64,000 bases of DNA, taken from positions 4,035,641 through 4,099,640 of the forward strand of contig NW_020653391.1 of assembly GCF_003589595.1 (NCBI RefSeq), written 5' to 3'. Under the pieces are notes generated by a model that had not been told where the DNA came from, did not search any database, and worked only from the letters and a program-made list of their open reading frames with translations. The position numbers were made by a program, and so were the translations under genes. Every line of letters begins with the position of its first letter. Position 1 is the first letter of the stretch. The DNA comes from Hyposmocoma kahamanoa (Eukaryota; Arthropoda; Insecta; Lepidoptera; Cosmopterigidae). Positions 12,360 through 23,527 of the stretch are shown piece by piece.

Positions 12360-12586
12360 GCGCAAGTCACACCGCGAACGAAGCTAACTTAGCTTACGTA
12401 ATGTGGGCATCTTTTCATACTTCATTTCACACCGCGAACTAAGCTAACCGAGCTAACTGAACCCAACAATCTCACTAGCAATTTAAAATATCCATAGTCA
12501 CTACTTACTATGTATTTTTTTAGCTTAACTTTGCATGCAATTAGGTGAGCTAAGCTATCTAGCTTCGTTCGCGGTATGGCCGGCGC
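12360..12586. mobile_element. MITE with ACCGCGAACGAAGCTA inverted repeats
   Basis: The 16-bp core ACCGCGAACGAAGCTA near 12371 is matched by its reverse complement near 12559-12575, inside longer arms that both start GCGC. A second ACCGCGAACTAAGCTA occurs in direct orientation near 12431. The element is 227 bp and non-coding. The target duplication is not clear, so the superfamily is unknown. Confidence 0.65.
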
Positions 12587-12944
12587 TTCAGTCTTGTATT
12601 GGATTTCGTGCTTCGAGAGTATGGCCCTGAATCGGTTCTCCGTAGTAGGCACGCATAGAAATCCACTACAACCAATCACAAACGCGGACGTGTAGAAATA
12701 GTGATGTATTACGATAAAAAAGTACAGCAGGATTAAACTGGTAGAAAGAGACCTTATTGTAACACAAAATAATTTAAGTGCGATAATATGACAGTAAAGT
12801 ACAGATAAACCGACCAATAGATAAAGGGTTTACATTAGCGCCACCTGTAGATCACTTACTCTTAAAACTGTCTGGTTTACACCATACTCGTTCTAATAAA
12901 TAGTTAGCGACTTGTAGAATTTGTAAACAAAGTGACAATTGCGA

Positions 12945-13550
12945 TGAAGATAATGTGCCAGACAACTACATCAATCGCTTGTAGAATAGCCAATGTTCTG
13001 AAGAACTGTTTGACATGATGCCAACAGCAATATTTTATCGTCGCCCGGCTTGGAATGAACTCCGTGTCTGGATGTTCCCGCAGGAATACAGCATGGAGTC
13101 CTTCAAATGGGTTAGAGAAGGGTCCTAAAGGGTTGGCAACGTGTTCGTGACGCCCCTGGTGTTGCCGGCGTTCATAGGCGACGGTGACCGCTTTCCATTA
13201 GGCGAGCCATATGCTTGTTTGCTGCCTACATAAAAAAAACAATTACCTGGCATCAAACTGAGGAATTCGCTGTACTATAAGTATGATAGCAACGGAATTC
13301 ACTCCGGTGCACTAACCAGAACATCCATACCATAACCAATTAAATTCTCATTTCCTAAATAGTTTTTACCTAGAACAGAACTCGGACCAACTAAAGCCTG
13401 AGTCGTTGGAATCATCAATTATGTATAATACAGAACTCCAATGAACAGAGACAAACAGTTTTTTCTTTCAGTGGCACAGCAAAGCGTATCGTTTACAGCT
13501 GTTACTACATTAGATATTGCGTATTTGTATGTATACATTTATGAAATCAA
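12945..13550. repeat. Dispersed repeat shared with 32225-32560, interrupted
   Basis: Blocks TAATGTGCCAGACAACTACA, GGAATTCACTCCGG..CAGAACA and AGAGACAAACA...TCTTTCAGTGGCA appear in the same order at 32225-32560. The copy at 32225 has tRNA-like A and B boxes (minus strand). Here another repeat (13020-13245) interrupts it. Confidence 0.55.
13020..13245 (+). repeat. Inserted dispersed repeat
   Basis: CCTAAAGGGTTGGCAACG...CCCCTGGTGTTGCCGGCGTT...GCTTGTTTGCTGCCTACATA ending in an A-run. This is the 3' end of a widespread lepidopteran retroposed repeat; the exact class was not resolved. Confidence 0.5.
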
Positions 13551-14103
13551 GTGACAGGACGAACAAGCGTAAGTGATATGCCTGTCCATAACAGTTGCCT
13601 GTCACTCAGAGTTGTAACACATTCGCGCGAGTGTCGTTCTTTTGCCGATACGTGCGCTGTGGCAGATATTTTTCTCATACATTAATGCAAACGCTTATAA
13701 ACGTTTCTTCTGCAGGTTAATTAATGAATGTAACAAACATAACGTCAATAAACGTTGTCGTCTTTAAAACACTCGCCGACGTTGCGCGTGTCGCTAGAGA
13801 TCCAATATTTTAATATATTGGAGAGCAATGACGTCGCTGTCAAGATTTTGAATGGCCAAATAGCGTTCTCTTACTTTCTTCGATGATATTAAAGAAATTA
13901 AACGATGCGATAGTACGTTGTTCTACATCACCTCTAAATGTTTAGGGTGGCAGAGTACGTTCCTCGCGCGAATGTGTTAACTCAGAAAGATGGGCACTGC
14001 CACTGCACACGTCGCCCCGAAACATAAGTTGACAAGTCCCATGTACCTGTGATTTCACCAGCATCTAGCCTTTAAAACTGAAAGGCACGGCGATACTCAC
14101 ATT
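13545..14103 (-). repeat. Repeat L, copy split by a MITE
   Basis: The left part, 13545-13616, ends in the CACTCAGAG region. The right part resumes at 13978 with ACTCAGAAAGATGGGCACTG. The insert is described separately. Confidence 0.8.
13617..13977. mobile_element. MITE with perfect 15-bp TIRs and TA duplication
   Basis: Starts ACACATTCGCGCGAG and ends with its exact reverse complement. TA flanks both ends (13615-13616 and 13978-13979), and the split repeat L copy rejoins at a single TA. Length is 361 bp with no open frame. TA target use suggests the Tc1/mariner group. Confidence 0.82.
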
Positions 14104-14112
14104 GCAACTGGG

Positions 14113-14583
14113 CAGTCCCATATCATTCTACGTAAGTTTTGTTTATAGTGCCCCTCCTTATCAACCTCTTGGTTATGCAGGAAGGGCACTATTACCTGTG
14201 CGCGCACCTTACAAGTTCAGGTTCTGACAGATCTGCCAGTGTACAGTGTTCTCACAGACCTCTGGAACTTGACTTCATCCGGTTCTTCGAGAGGCTAGTG
14301 CTTCGGGTGAGCCGCCCCGGGTGCACGTACAGTACCCTCCCTATTTTCCAGATAGGTACCGGAGCTACAAGCACGCTCACTTCCCGTTGCGCATTGCACA
14401 ACTAGCAGTTGCCGCCGCTAAGCCGTCGACTCTGAGTCCACACCTCATTAGTTTCGGAGCTGTAAGCCACGCTCACTTCCCGACGCCGAAAAAACGACGT
14501 CTCTCCAGTTCCCAATAACCTAAGCGGCTGGAGGTACCGGAGGATATCTTCTACTAGGTCTCCGGGCTAGTGCCGGAGATGCC
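14113..14583 (+). repeat. Unclassified two-copy repeat (copy 1)
   Basis: About 471 bp, similar throughout to 51461-51923. Shared landmarks include CAGTCCCATATC, GTGAGCCGCCCCGG, TTTTCCAGATAGGTACC, GCGCATTGCACAACTAGC and CTAAGCCGTCGACTCT. It is GC-richer than its surroundings. Frames are broken and no domain was recognised. Confidence 0.65.
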
Positions 14584-14942
14584 AGTCGCCTGCGACAATG
14601 GCCGGACATAGCTTCCAACTTAAAGGGCAACTCACGTGCCCCGCGCGTCTCCTCGCATACAGGCCCTTGACTAGACCGCTACTAAGACGCGCTAGCTGCT
14701 CACGAGACAGACGCTTCGGACATATGCAACCGGGGCAGACAAACATGTCCGTCTCTGCAGCTAACCCCAGCGAGTCCATACCCAAGTCCGGGTCCGCCAG
14801 AGACGCAAAGGCGTATCACTAGCGGAGGGCTTGGCCCGGACGCCCGCTGTAACCTGGTCTTGCTGTCGAGCCCGTAATCTCTCAAGAAAACTTTATCTCT
14901 CGGCTCAGTAGATAGGGACAACTGCAGCTGGGCAGCAGAAAT
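14584..14942. other. GC-rich continuation of unclassified repeat
   Basis: GC-rich sequence following copy 1 and absent after copy 2, so copy 2 is probably truncated. Several overlapping short frames exist on both strands, none with a recognisable domain. Confidence 0.35.
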
Positions 14943-15150
14943 TGTAGCAGTAGAGCTCGTTAGAGCTCCTTGTGAAAGAGTTCGTCCAGGGAAGTATTGC
15001 CACCTTACCTATTTCTGCCGCCAAGAGGTGATGTGAGCATTGCAGTTGCTGCCTTCCGGTTTTGAAGGGTAAGGGTGCTGGTGAAATTACAGGCAAATGG
15101 GACTCAACTTACGTCTCAGGGTGATGGTCGCAATGGCAGTGCTCATCAGA
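14943..15150 (+). repeat. Repeat L, truncated at a microsatellite
   Basis: Starts GTAGCAGTAGAGCTCGTTAG with a short local duplication of TAGAGCTC. It runs to GTGCTCATCAGATC, where the GATCGAGC array begins. Confidence 0.82.
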
Positions 15151-15203
15151 TCGAGCGATCGAGCGATCGAGCGATCGAGCGATCGAGCGATCGAGCGATC
15201 GAG
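15149..15203. repeat. GATCGAGC microsatellite
   Basis: 55 bp of perfect 8-bp unit repeats, about 6.9 copies. It starts at the CAGATC position of repeat L, whose normal sequence there is CAGATCTTTGCGAT. Confidence 0.95.
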
Positions 15204-15676
15204 GTAAAAGGTCAAACCATTAGGCTACCAAGGCTTTTTACAAGAATATATTTACATCGTATTTACTACCTACACATTGTATAAGTATTCTTAAATGGAA
15301 AGTATAGCATTTCTCCCTCATACCAAATCCTAAATAATATTGCAAATATGCGCAAATACCTTCCGGAAACGCGGAGCAATAGGTATTCTACAAATGCAAA
15401 AAAGATAATAATGACAGGTGGAATGGTATAATAAAAAATTGCCGTCATACCGCTTTTATTTGTAAACAACGTCGTCATCTAGTTAGGTATGATTCCTCTG
15501 TAGGGAAAGGAATTTAGGTCTCATTCTACTAGGGCTGACACTGTCAATTACCCCACAGCCCCTGATTCTGATAAGCATGTAGTAACAGCAGTAGAGGTCC
15601 TTGTGAAAAATTTCGTCCAGGGAAGTACTGCCACCTTACCTATTTCTTTTATTGTGTTCCAGTTTTAAACGGTTAA

Positions 15677-16049
15677 CGCGTTCACGCACTGCAACCGAAT
15701 GTCGGATGTCGCTTGTGCACTAAGTCCTATTCGAATCCGTGAAAATACGAATATCGTTTGTTCACCTACAGATTATTAACCTGTGACATTTCGAACTGTA
15801 ATTTGTCGGATTCGGAACTGGGGATCTGCTCTCAATCTCCGTCTGACATCCGTCCGAAACAATTACTGTCGAATAAGTAATATTCGACAAAATTAAAAGA
15901 CAAGTATCCAGTATGAAGCTTCATTCGCATCACGCGTCTTTTCATTTGGTCAAGTATTGCTTATTTGGCAGTAATTCTTTCGGACGGATGTCGGACGGAG
16001 GTCGAGAGTAGACCCCCTGATACGAATCGGACTTAGTGCGAAAACGCTC
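15677..16049. mobile_element. Outer MITE with TAA flanks inside repeat L
   Basis: The left end CGCGTTCACGCACT and the right end (as reverse complement AGCGTTTTCGCACTAAGTCC) agree at 11 of 14 terminal positions. TAA lies on both sides, and repeat L would rejoin at one TAA. TAA duplication and a GCGTT terminus fit PIF/Harbinger-like MITEs, as at 19028 and 52580. Confidence 0.65.
15820..16017. mobile_element. Inner MITE, CATCCGTCCG family (copy 1)
   Basis: Arms carry GACATCCGTCCGAAA...ATTACTGTCGAATAAGTAAT and its reverse complement, about 70 bp each side of a short centre. A second copy lies at 48505-48740. Confidence 0.7.
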
Positions 16050-16838
16050 TAAGGGTGCTGACATTGTAAGCACATGAGACTTGTCAACTTCATGTCTTAG
16101 GGTGACGTTGGTAGCGGTGAGTTTCAAAAAGAGAATGTCGTATTTTTCTAATTAAAAGATAGATAGATAATACGTTTATTCAGCACAAATACAAACAAAA
16201 ACAAAACGTAAGTAAGTAAGTGAGTGCGTTATTTATTTGCAATCACTTCACAAAGTATAACGTTAAAGCACATAGAACACAAGTTATTAATGTAATACAC
16301 ATTTATATAAAACACATACTGAGAACAAATACTGTGAAACTAATAAAATTTTATGTACCCATGAGTATTTGATGTACCAATTTTGCTGAAATAGCCCTGA
16401 CTCAGCATAGATACTGTAACAAGTCCAATTAACAGAACGCGTCATTGTGTTCCTGACCAGAATAACGTCACTATATTTATGAAATTATAAAAATTCTAAT
16501 TAGTTTATAAAATAATATCTCAAAACGTTACAAGTACAAAGGTGTAACCATTTGGCAAAAAAAAACTGCTTAAAAATAATATAAAATGTCAAATATGACG
16601 CCACTCAAAAGCTCTACTGTTGCCTAATTGGTTAAAATTAAGCAGTACTTCTTCTATTCTACTTATTTGGTTTTTGTTTTGTAACAATTTTTTGGCTTTC
16701 GTTTGAGTTTGTTGTCGTGGATTGTTAACAAAATATAGTTAAATATTGTTTGTGTTTCATTATTTTAATTTACCCGTAGGAAAAGTATTGTATGCAATCA
16801 TTACAAATAATTAGCTCTTAAAATCTCGTACTTCAGGT

Positions 16839-16958
16839 ACAGGTGCTGGTGAAATTACAAGCTCTGGGAGTGGCACTGTAACTGTTATGGACAGGCATGT
16901 AGCTTACCATCAGGCGTACGACTTGTTCGTCTCGTCACTTGATGTTATAAAAAAAAAC
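16839..16958 (+). repeat. Repeat L, 3' partial copy
   Basis: From GGTGCTGGTGAAATTACA to TGATGTTATAAAAAAAAA. Confidence 0.8.
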
Positions 16959-16959
16959 T

Positions 16960-18225
16960 TGATGTCAAGAACCCTCCGCTTGGCTATGGCTTTGTGGCGG
17001 CTTTAGACGCCGCCTATTATCACCGGCTGGCTGTGGCAGTCTCTTTGGACGAGAGTCGCCAAGGAGAGTGTCACACTTGCCGTAAATGTTTGACAGTTTT
17101 TTATTACATATATTGTCATGTCAGAGATTGCAAATTGTTTGCTCGATTTGATACAATCCTGTAAAAACCACGAAACAAAATAATTATTATTATAATTATA
17201 ATTCACAAAGTTCATGAGGCCGTTTTATTGTTTGTTAGGGGAGCAATAAATTCCCCAAAGCTTTATTTACTCGAGGCTTACGAGGTTTGTAATTTTTGCC
17301 GCCCGTGTTACATACAATTTTTTTCACATTTGCGAGGAAATAGATGCAACTATAATTTATTTCTTGTATTAATAAATATCACGTCATAATGCAACATATA
17401 CGAATTTTTCAAATGGCAGGTTTTTGTTTTTTTTAAACAGATTGACAACTATTCTTCCATAGATAATGCAACTCGAACTAAAATGTTATAAAAGGCACAG
17501 ACGCATACAGCCTCAATGTATTACATGTAAAAATAAATCATTTCCAAATTCTAAAAATACTGCAGAATTTGCATTCACAAAATAAATTATGTTTAGTTTT
17601 TTATACTTCAAGTTTGTGTGAAATATACGTTCAGATTTTTCGAGCATAAAAACTTTTTGCATAATCTTGACATAAAAAACCCCGTGGTATGCCCACGGAG
17701 ATTTTAGGACATTATGATCGACTTTGCATGCATGTCATACTGTTTACGACCAAGTGTGATGAAAAATACTATTACAGTATCCGGTAATTTATTAAAAGAT
17801 TTGAGTGAATTACACCAACCGAGCAACTTAAGGAAAATAGCTCAATATTATAGTTGTATCTTAATTGAAAAATAGTGTCTATTCTAATTGAATAATAGCA
17901 AAATTTACAATAAAAGTAAAACCCAATACTTATGCAGTAATTATAAAGTAAACGACCCTGGGGTCGAATACCCGTACGTGTACGACAATTAAAGCGAAAG
18001 GACGTTGTATGGTGACTATCGTGCCATCGGGAAAGTAAGAGTGCGACAATTTTACGGTGACGAATCGCACGCGCACCTGAACTTGGGCGTTACGGGAGAC
18101 TATGTGTACCGTCAGCAAAACAACGCCGTTGATTGCTGATTGAAACTTTACGTCGTACCCTTGGTATATTAAATTCACATATGATCATAGTCATGGTCAT
18201 AATTGACAACAAACTACATTTATTT
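16960..18225. other. AT-rich, no gene recognised
   Basis: No recognised gene. A short hairpin CCGTGG...CCACGG sits near 17680-17697. Confidence 0.35.
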
Positions 18226-18228
18226 GCC

Positions 18229-18480
18229 AAGTTTTATTGAAAACATTGAGGTAAAAATAAGTTACCAGAAAGTGCGCGAAACCGGATTCACCCCCTTGTT
18301 TGCGACCCTCAGAGGAGGAATATATTTTTTAAATTTAAAAGGGACCAATACTGAAACACCCTCTTTCCAATAAAAAAAGAATCATCAAAATCTGCTCACA
18401 AATAATCCGGAATTATCGCGTAATATACACACAAAAAAACTGTCGAATTGAGAATTTAAAAAGGGATTTTTAAACTCGGC
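18229..18480 (-). repeat. AACCGACTTC-family repeat, copy 1
   Basis: Shares GCGCGAAACCGGATTCA, AGAATCATCAAAATC and ACACACAAAAAAA...GTCGAATTGAGAA with copies at 24829, 25753, 34909 and 38790. Confidence 0.65.
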
Positions 18481-19027
18481 TAAAAAGTTACTAATCACAA
18501 AATTTAAAAAATAACAATAAGGAATAATTAATTGTTAAACAACAATTAATTAACGGAATAATTAAAATCTTAATAATAATTCATTAAATAATAATAATAA
18601 TAATGTTATAAAACCAAAAATAAATTAATCATCATCTAACGTGTAGAGTGATTGTTCAACGTCTTGAGGAGAAATTTTGTCAATTTGCAGATGTGACATT
18701 ATTACACCAAGGGTGCTACTTACATACGAACACTAGAAGCAACAACATTGTCACAAAATATTCTTTAATACTATTAATTTTTCATATTGTAACGCACATT
18801 GTCAATCAAAGCAAAACGGAAGGAGTTATTTTAAAGAAACAATGTAAAGAAATCCATATCAAAGCGAAGTAGAGAAAAGTAATGTTTTAGCAACCAATAC
18901 AGTAAGTGCTTCGTATTTTTTTGACATTGCGACTTGGAGATTTCAGTGTCAAAGCGAAGCAAAAGAAGTTTGCTCCTGCAACTCACGAAACATCGTGGAG
19001 AAGTCAACGGCTCTCTCTTTCCTCTTA

Positions 19028-19392
19028 GGGCGCGTTCCCACTATGTCGTCACGTTTTATTATCGTTGGACGACTGTCTTGTCTAGCCTGTTCCCATATCA
19101 CGATTATCTGTCGTGGATGATTTTTTATCGTTGAACGATTGTCGTGACTAGCTGTTCCCACTAGATCCTGACGACAATAGGAGCTACGACAATCTGTCGT
19201 CACATTTTTATCGTGACTTTTTTTATCGCTCTAGTTGTTCCCACTGTGTCGACAGTTTGTCGTTGTAACGATAAAAAATCGTGAACGATAGTTAATCGTG
19301 TCGTGCTATATGTGAACAACTTCATTTAAATATACAAAGCAACGACACTGTAAGCTGCACGACAATCTGTCGTCACGACATAATGGCAACCC
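19028..19392. mobile_element. Harbinger-like MITE A
   Basis: Begins GGGCGCGTTCCCACTATGTC and ends with a matching inverted end (reverse complement GGGTTGCCATTATGTCGTGA). TTA flanks both ends (19025-19027, 19393-19395). The interior is filled with short inverted repeats of the TCGT..ACGA kind. The three-base TWA duplication points to PIF/Harbinger. Confidence 0.75.
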
Positions 19393-19567
19393 TTATTGGT
19401 GCCCCTGCAATACAATGTACCAAATGTGGTTGTATAAGTACCTACACATACTCACAATTTGAGTTTTAAAAAGGACAAATTTGAACGCTATGTATGTAGT
19501 ATAGGGTTATTTTTTATGATACCAAATGAAGGCGCGTTTTTATTGTGTCATAACGTTTCTAATACTA

Positions 19568-19955
19568 CCCTGTTCCCATATTACGACTATCTGTCATGAC
19601 TGTGTCGTGGACGTTCACGTTTATCGTTGAACGACGGTCGTGTCTAGATGTTCCCACTAGATCGTGACGACAATTTAACAGTGCACGTGCAGACAACGAT
19701 AAATAAAATGTGAGAACAATAGTAGCTGCGATTCTCTGTCTTCACATTTTTATCGTGACTTTTTATTTACCATCAGACGACCATCGTTCTAACACTTCCC
19801 ATTGTCATCGACAGTCTGTCATCGCAACGTGAAAAACATCGTGAACGACGGTTAATCGTGTTGTACTATATGTGAACAACTTCAATTAAATATACAAACC
19901 ACGACACTTTATACTGCACGACTATCTGTCGTCACAACATAATAGGAACGCGCCC
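19568..19955. mobile_element. Harbinger-like MITE B
   Basis: Same interior phrases as MITE A (TCGTGTCTAG, GTTCCCACTAGATCGTGACG). The right end GGAACGCGCCC is intact, but the left end is decayed (CCTGTTCCCATATTACGAC). Its right end abuts a truncated repeat L copy. Confidence 0.65.
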
Positions 19956-20145
19956 TGACGGGACGAACATGTCATGCGCTTGGTGGTAAGCGACACGCCT
20001 GTCCACAGCAGTTGCAGTGCCAGTCAAAGCTTTATATCAGAAGTTCTGAGGGGCACTTTCACCAGCACCCTTATCCTTCAAAACCGGAATGCAATAATGG
20101 TTACTTTACTTCTTGGCGGCAGAAATATGTAAGGTGGCAATATTT
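19956..20145 (-). repeat. Repeat L, copy truncated by MITE B
   Basis: Starts at TGACGGGACGAAC immediately after the MITE end and runs to AAATATGTAAGGTGGCAA. Confidence 0.8.
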
Positions 20146-20149
20146 TTCT

Positions 20150-21160
20150 TATTTCACTCAGTTTTCATATATTTGTGGCCCGCCACATTTAGATTAAGGT
20201 AATCCTTTCGATAAAAACTTCGGTTCCGTATAGGGAAAATCGCGAAAAATTTTATTTTGTTTACGTAGTGTGTTTCTTAAAAATTGCATGAATACATACA
20301 ATGAAACAATAATGTTGAGTAAATAACATAAAATCATTATTTATTGTTATATTAACCACATTCCATTTCAATATGTAATGTATTTATTAACGTACGTATT
20401 TAGTAACAAACGATCACACGATCACCACGATGCTGCCTCGTCTCACAACGATGCGCGTGCAGGGAGCCGGGGAATACTTATCTAGCCGAACAATAGTTTG
20501 TTGAACGTTTCAAAAGATTTTTAATGTCTATGTGTGTAAGCTTGTATTTAAAATGACTTGGTGATTTCGGTTGGCGAAGGCGGCGCCTTCGACTTCGAAG
20601 TCAGCCGCCTTCACCACTCGAATCGAAACAGCCGGAGAAAATTTGACACAAATCCGATGTCCACAAGTGCCCAATGGCGACTGGCAATTTGCAAATTTTG
20701 GGAGAAATGTGAATTTAATAACTAATAGGGCTTCAGTTGGAAATAAAAATTTTGCAGGTTCTATGTAGTATTTAAAGAATATCCATATAAAAATGACTTG
20801 CAAAGTTAGATATTTTATAGTTAAATAATTAATTTTAGACTTTTAGTTTTAGACCGTTTTCAGGATTTTGTATGATCGAGTAAAGTACATCCTATCGTGT
20901 AACACATTAGCACATTCTTTAGACAATATCTTTAGGTGCATCGTATATTTTTTGTACAACCATTATCTAATAATAAATACCTAAACCATTTGATCAAGCA
21001 AAACTGTTTTTCCCGTTTCTTATCTGATGACTCGCATTAAAGGCGGTAGTCTCTACCCAAACACGCCACAATGCCGCCGGGTATCAGCTTAAACTGGAAA
21101 TGTACCAGTACTATTTCATAGTTTTACTTCGACACCGTCTATAGACAAGACGTTTAGTCA
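20150..21160. other. No gene recognised
   Basis: Two overlapping opposite-strand open frames near 20528-20803 have no recognisable domain or splice context and are probably chance. Confidence 0.3.
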
Positions 21161-21163
21161 CAA

Positions 21164-21435
21164 GGGCGCCTTGTGAAAGAGTTCGTCCAGGGAAGAACTG
21201 CTACCTTACCAATTTCTGCCGCCAAGTAGTAATGTCAGCATTCGAGCGTTCCGGTTTCTAAGGGTAAGGGTGCTGGTGACAGTACAGGCACATGGGACTT
21301 CTCAACTTATGTCTCCGGTTGTCGAGCTCAGTGGCCCCTCAGATCTTTGCGATTTAAAACTATTATGGACAGGCGTGGAACTCACCATCAGGCGCACGTC
21401 TTGTTCGTTCCGTCACTTGATATTATAAAAAAAGA
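21164..21435 (+). repeat. Repeat L, near-complete copy
   Basis: From CGCCTTGTGAAAGAGTTCGT to CACTTGATATTATAAAAAAA. Confidence 0.85.
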
Positions 21436-21535
21436 CGATAATGGTAAATACTCTCTTTTTGGATAATCCTATGTTCAACAGTTCTACCGCCGTTAGTAAG
21501 AAGACGTAGGTACTTTTTCAAAAATTTTGTTATAA

Positions 21536-21806
21536 TAATAATAAATAAGTCATTTATTTGGCATCCAAGGCCCACTTGTTGTAAATAAATACAACAATTT
21601 TAACTTACGACCACAAAAACACTACCTCATCACCAGAGCCTGGATGAAATGACGAAGCGTCGGCGCGTCGAGCTAAGTTGCAAACGTTTTCAGGATGCTG
21701 TTAGGACTAGAACGCAGACTAGAGAGTAATGATGCTGTCTTTTTTCTCATCACAGCAAAAAAGTCATCTACTCTCGCTTGAGTAAACATCGACGACGCGC
21801 TACACT
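21536..21806 (-). pseudogene. R1-like LINE 3' end, copy 1
   Basis: The minus strand codes for SMFTQARVDDFFAVMRKKTA then SLLSSLRSSPNSILKTFAT and a stop, the typical C-terminus of R1-group LINE proteins. A 3' UTR with CAAGTGGGCCTTGGATGCCA and an A/T-rich tail follows. A second copy is at 59884. Confidence 0.7.
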
Positions 21807-21810
21807 TAAA

Positions 21811-22037
21811 CTGCCTCCGTGGCCGAACGGTTACCATGCCGGACTGCCATGCACCTCTGCAGTCCCAGGTTCGATTCCCGGGTCGGGAGAAATATTTGTA
21901 TGGTCTACATTTATTTCTCTCGTGAGTTTGGGTGTAATTTGTGGTTGTCTACGTGTGTGTCCATGGCACCCGCGACACAGGGTATCCCTAGTGCGGGGCT
22001 ATGTTGAGTGTGTACGTTATTATTATTATTATTATTA
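21811..22037 (+). repeat. SINE family S, full copy
   Basis: Head CTGCCTCCGTGGCCGAACGG, B box GGTTCGATTCCC and (TTA)n tail at 22018-22037. It abuts the R1-like LINE end. Confidence 0.87.
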
Positions 22038-22254
22038 CAGTGTAGCGGTAGTGCCGACAGCATCCAAAATCATGAAACCGTTATTATATTCAACGCGCAG
22101 GGCGCTGAGTGCCTTCTGCGTAGTTATATTGCCCTGATCAGTAAAAAAAATACCTATGTATCTGTTACTATTTTTTTTTCTTTCCTAGGTGGATAAGACA
22201 TGAAGTTACCGCAAGATAAAATTAAAATATTCTTCAATTATATTTCTTTAATAG

Positions 22255-22510
22255 TATATACTACCGCAGCTCGAATTCATATTTTTCCCGTAACTACTGA
22301 ATACAGTGGTTTTCTTGAAAAATAAAAAGAGGTAATTTTGTGCATTTTTTCTACTGTGAAAATGTTTAGAAATCGTGTCTTCACACCATATAGTAACCTG
22401 TCTATATCCTCAATTTTACTATACATTTTTTTCCAAAAATTCAACACTTTCACTGTTATACGGAATCAACCAAAGCCATTTGAGCTAGAATTTAGACTCT
22501 TGAATATTGT
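22255..22510 (+). repeat. Family G repeat, copy 1
   Basis: Shares TTTTCCCGTA, ATCCTCAATTTTACT and GTTATACGGAATCAACCAAA with 49556-49925 and, inverted, with 24022-24305. The order of blocks is conserved. Class unknown. Confidence 0.6.
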
Positions 22511-22965
22511 TTCTCGGTTTTGAGTTTTGTTGCTTGCATCCTTTCAACTAACGGCACCAGAGTTGTTATTATACGATTATAGTTTTGTTCGGTACCATTT
22601 AAAATCATAATACACTTATGCAATAACTGTTACTTTGATTTTTATGCTATCCGTACACTCATGTAAGGTGACGCATGCGCGCGTAGATCTCGCCAAAATT
22701 GTTTGCGGCCAATTTGCCGCGACTTTCCATATTGTGCGCCGGCGCATCCATCGCGTCGTTGTGTAAGACACGTTTGGTAATTCGGTTATGTAGTACCAGT
22801 CGCCGCAGATGTTGCTTCTGCAGATATGTAATTGGATTACGTAGACATGTCAACCATTTTGACAACTTCATATTTATAGTTGAGAAATACGAATTCACCA
22901 TGGAATACACCAGGTTTGATTCTCTGTAAATTAAATTTAGATATGAAGGTGTTTTGAGTGCACAT

Positions 22966-23527
22966 ATTTTTATAATACTAAGTGACAGGACGAACAAGTC
23001 GTGCGCCTGGTGGTAAGCGGAGAATGTGCGAAGGAATTACACCATTTAATTCCGCCTTCCCATTTCCATCACCGGGGGACTAGGCATAGGCTTGGCTTCC
23101 ACACCTATGTTGTGGATATTCCAAAGATTCGCACGAAGCGTTACGCTTCCACATTTATAGGGCTATGGAGTGGAATTCCCTGCCTGCAGGCTTGTTCCCT
23201 GAACGTTATAACTTGGACCTTTTCAAGGCGAGAGTGAATAGGCATTATTTAGGTGTGCATGCTCACTTTCCTTCGGGTGGGATAGAGGTAAAATACACAC
23301 TTACATTTGAATAAAAAAAGTGATACGCCTGTCCCTATCAGTTGCAGTGCCACTCAGAGCTTTAAATCGCTAAGATGATCACTGCCACTGCACACGTCAC
23401 CCTGAGACATAAGTGGACATGTTCCATGTGCCAATAATTTCACCGGCGCCCGCCAAACACTACTGTAATGCTCACATTACTGCTTGGCGGCAGGACTAAG
23501 TAAGGTGGGAGTACTTCCCTGAACACA
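22966..23527 (-). repeat. Repeat L, copy split by a LINE end
   Basis: The left part ends GTGGTAAGCG at 23020. The right part resumes at 23320 with GTGATACGCCTGTCC, which is contiguous in intact copies. Confidence 0.8.
23021..23319 (+). pseudogene. LINE 3' end inserted in repeat L
   Basis: An open segment codes for AMEWNSLPAGLFPERYNLDL then FKARVNRHYLGVHAHFPSGG, a common C-terminus of lepidopteran non-LTR elements. It ends in an A-run. The homologue is at 34618-34870. Confidence 0.72.

Larger units (their letters stand above)
15583..16115 (+). repeat. Repeat L, copy split by nested elements
   Basis: The left part runs to TTTTAAACGGTTAA. The right part resumes at 16050 with TAAGGGTGCTGACATT. 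Confidence 0.8.

Noticed and set aside
12422..12817. 131-codon minus open frame
   Set aside because: Overlaps a MITE, shows no recognisable domain and lacks splice or family support.
15149..15203. CRISPR-like array
   Set aside because: 8-bp units without spacers; a plain microsatellite in a eukaryotic genome.
17677..17700. CCGTGG hairpin as a terminator or regulatory RNA
   Set aside because: Six-base stem only; not meaningful in a eukaryotic intergenic region.
20528..20803. Overlapping plus and minus frames of 65 and 91 codons
   Set aside because: No homology recognised; mutually antisense frames of this size are expected by chance.
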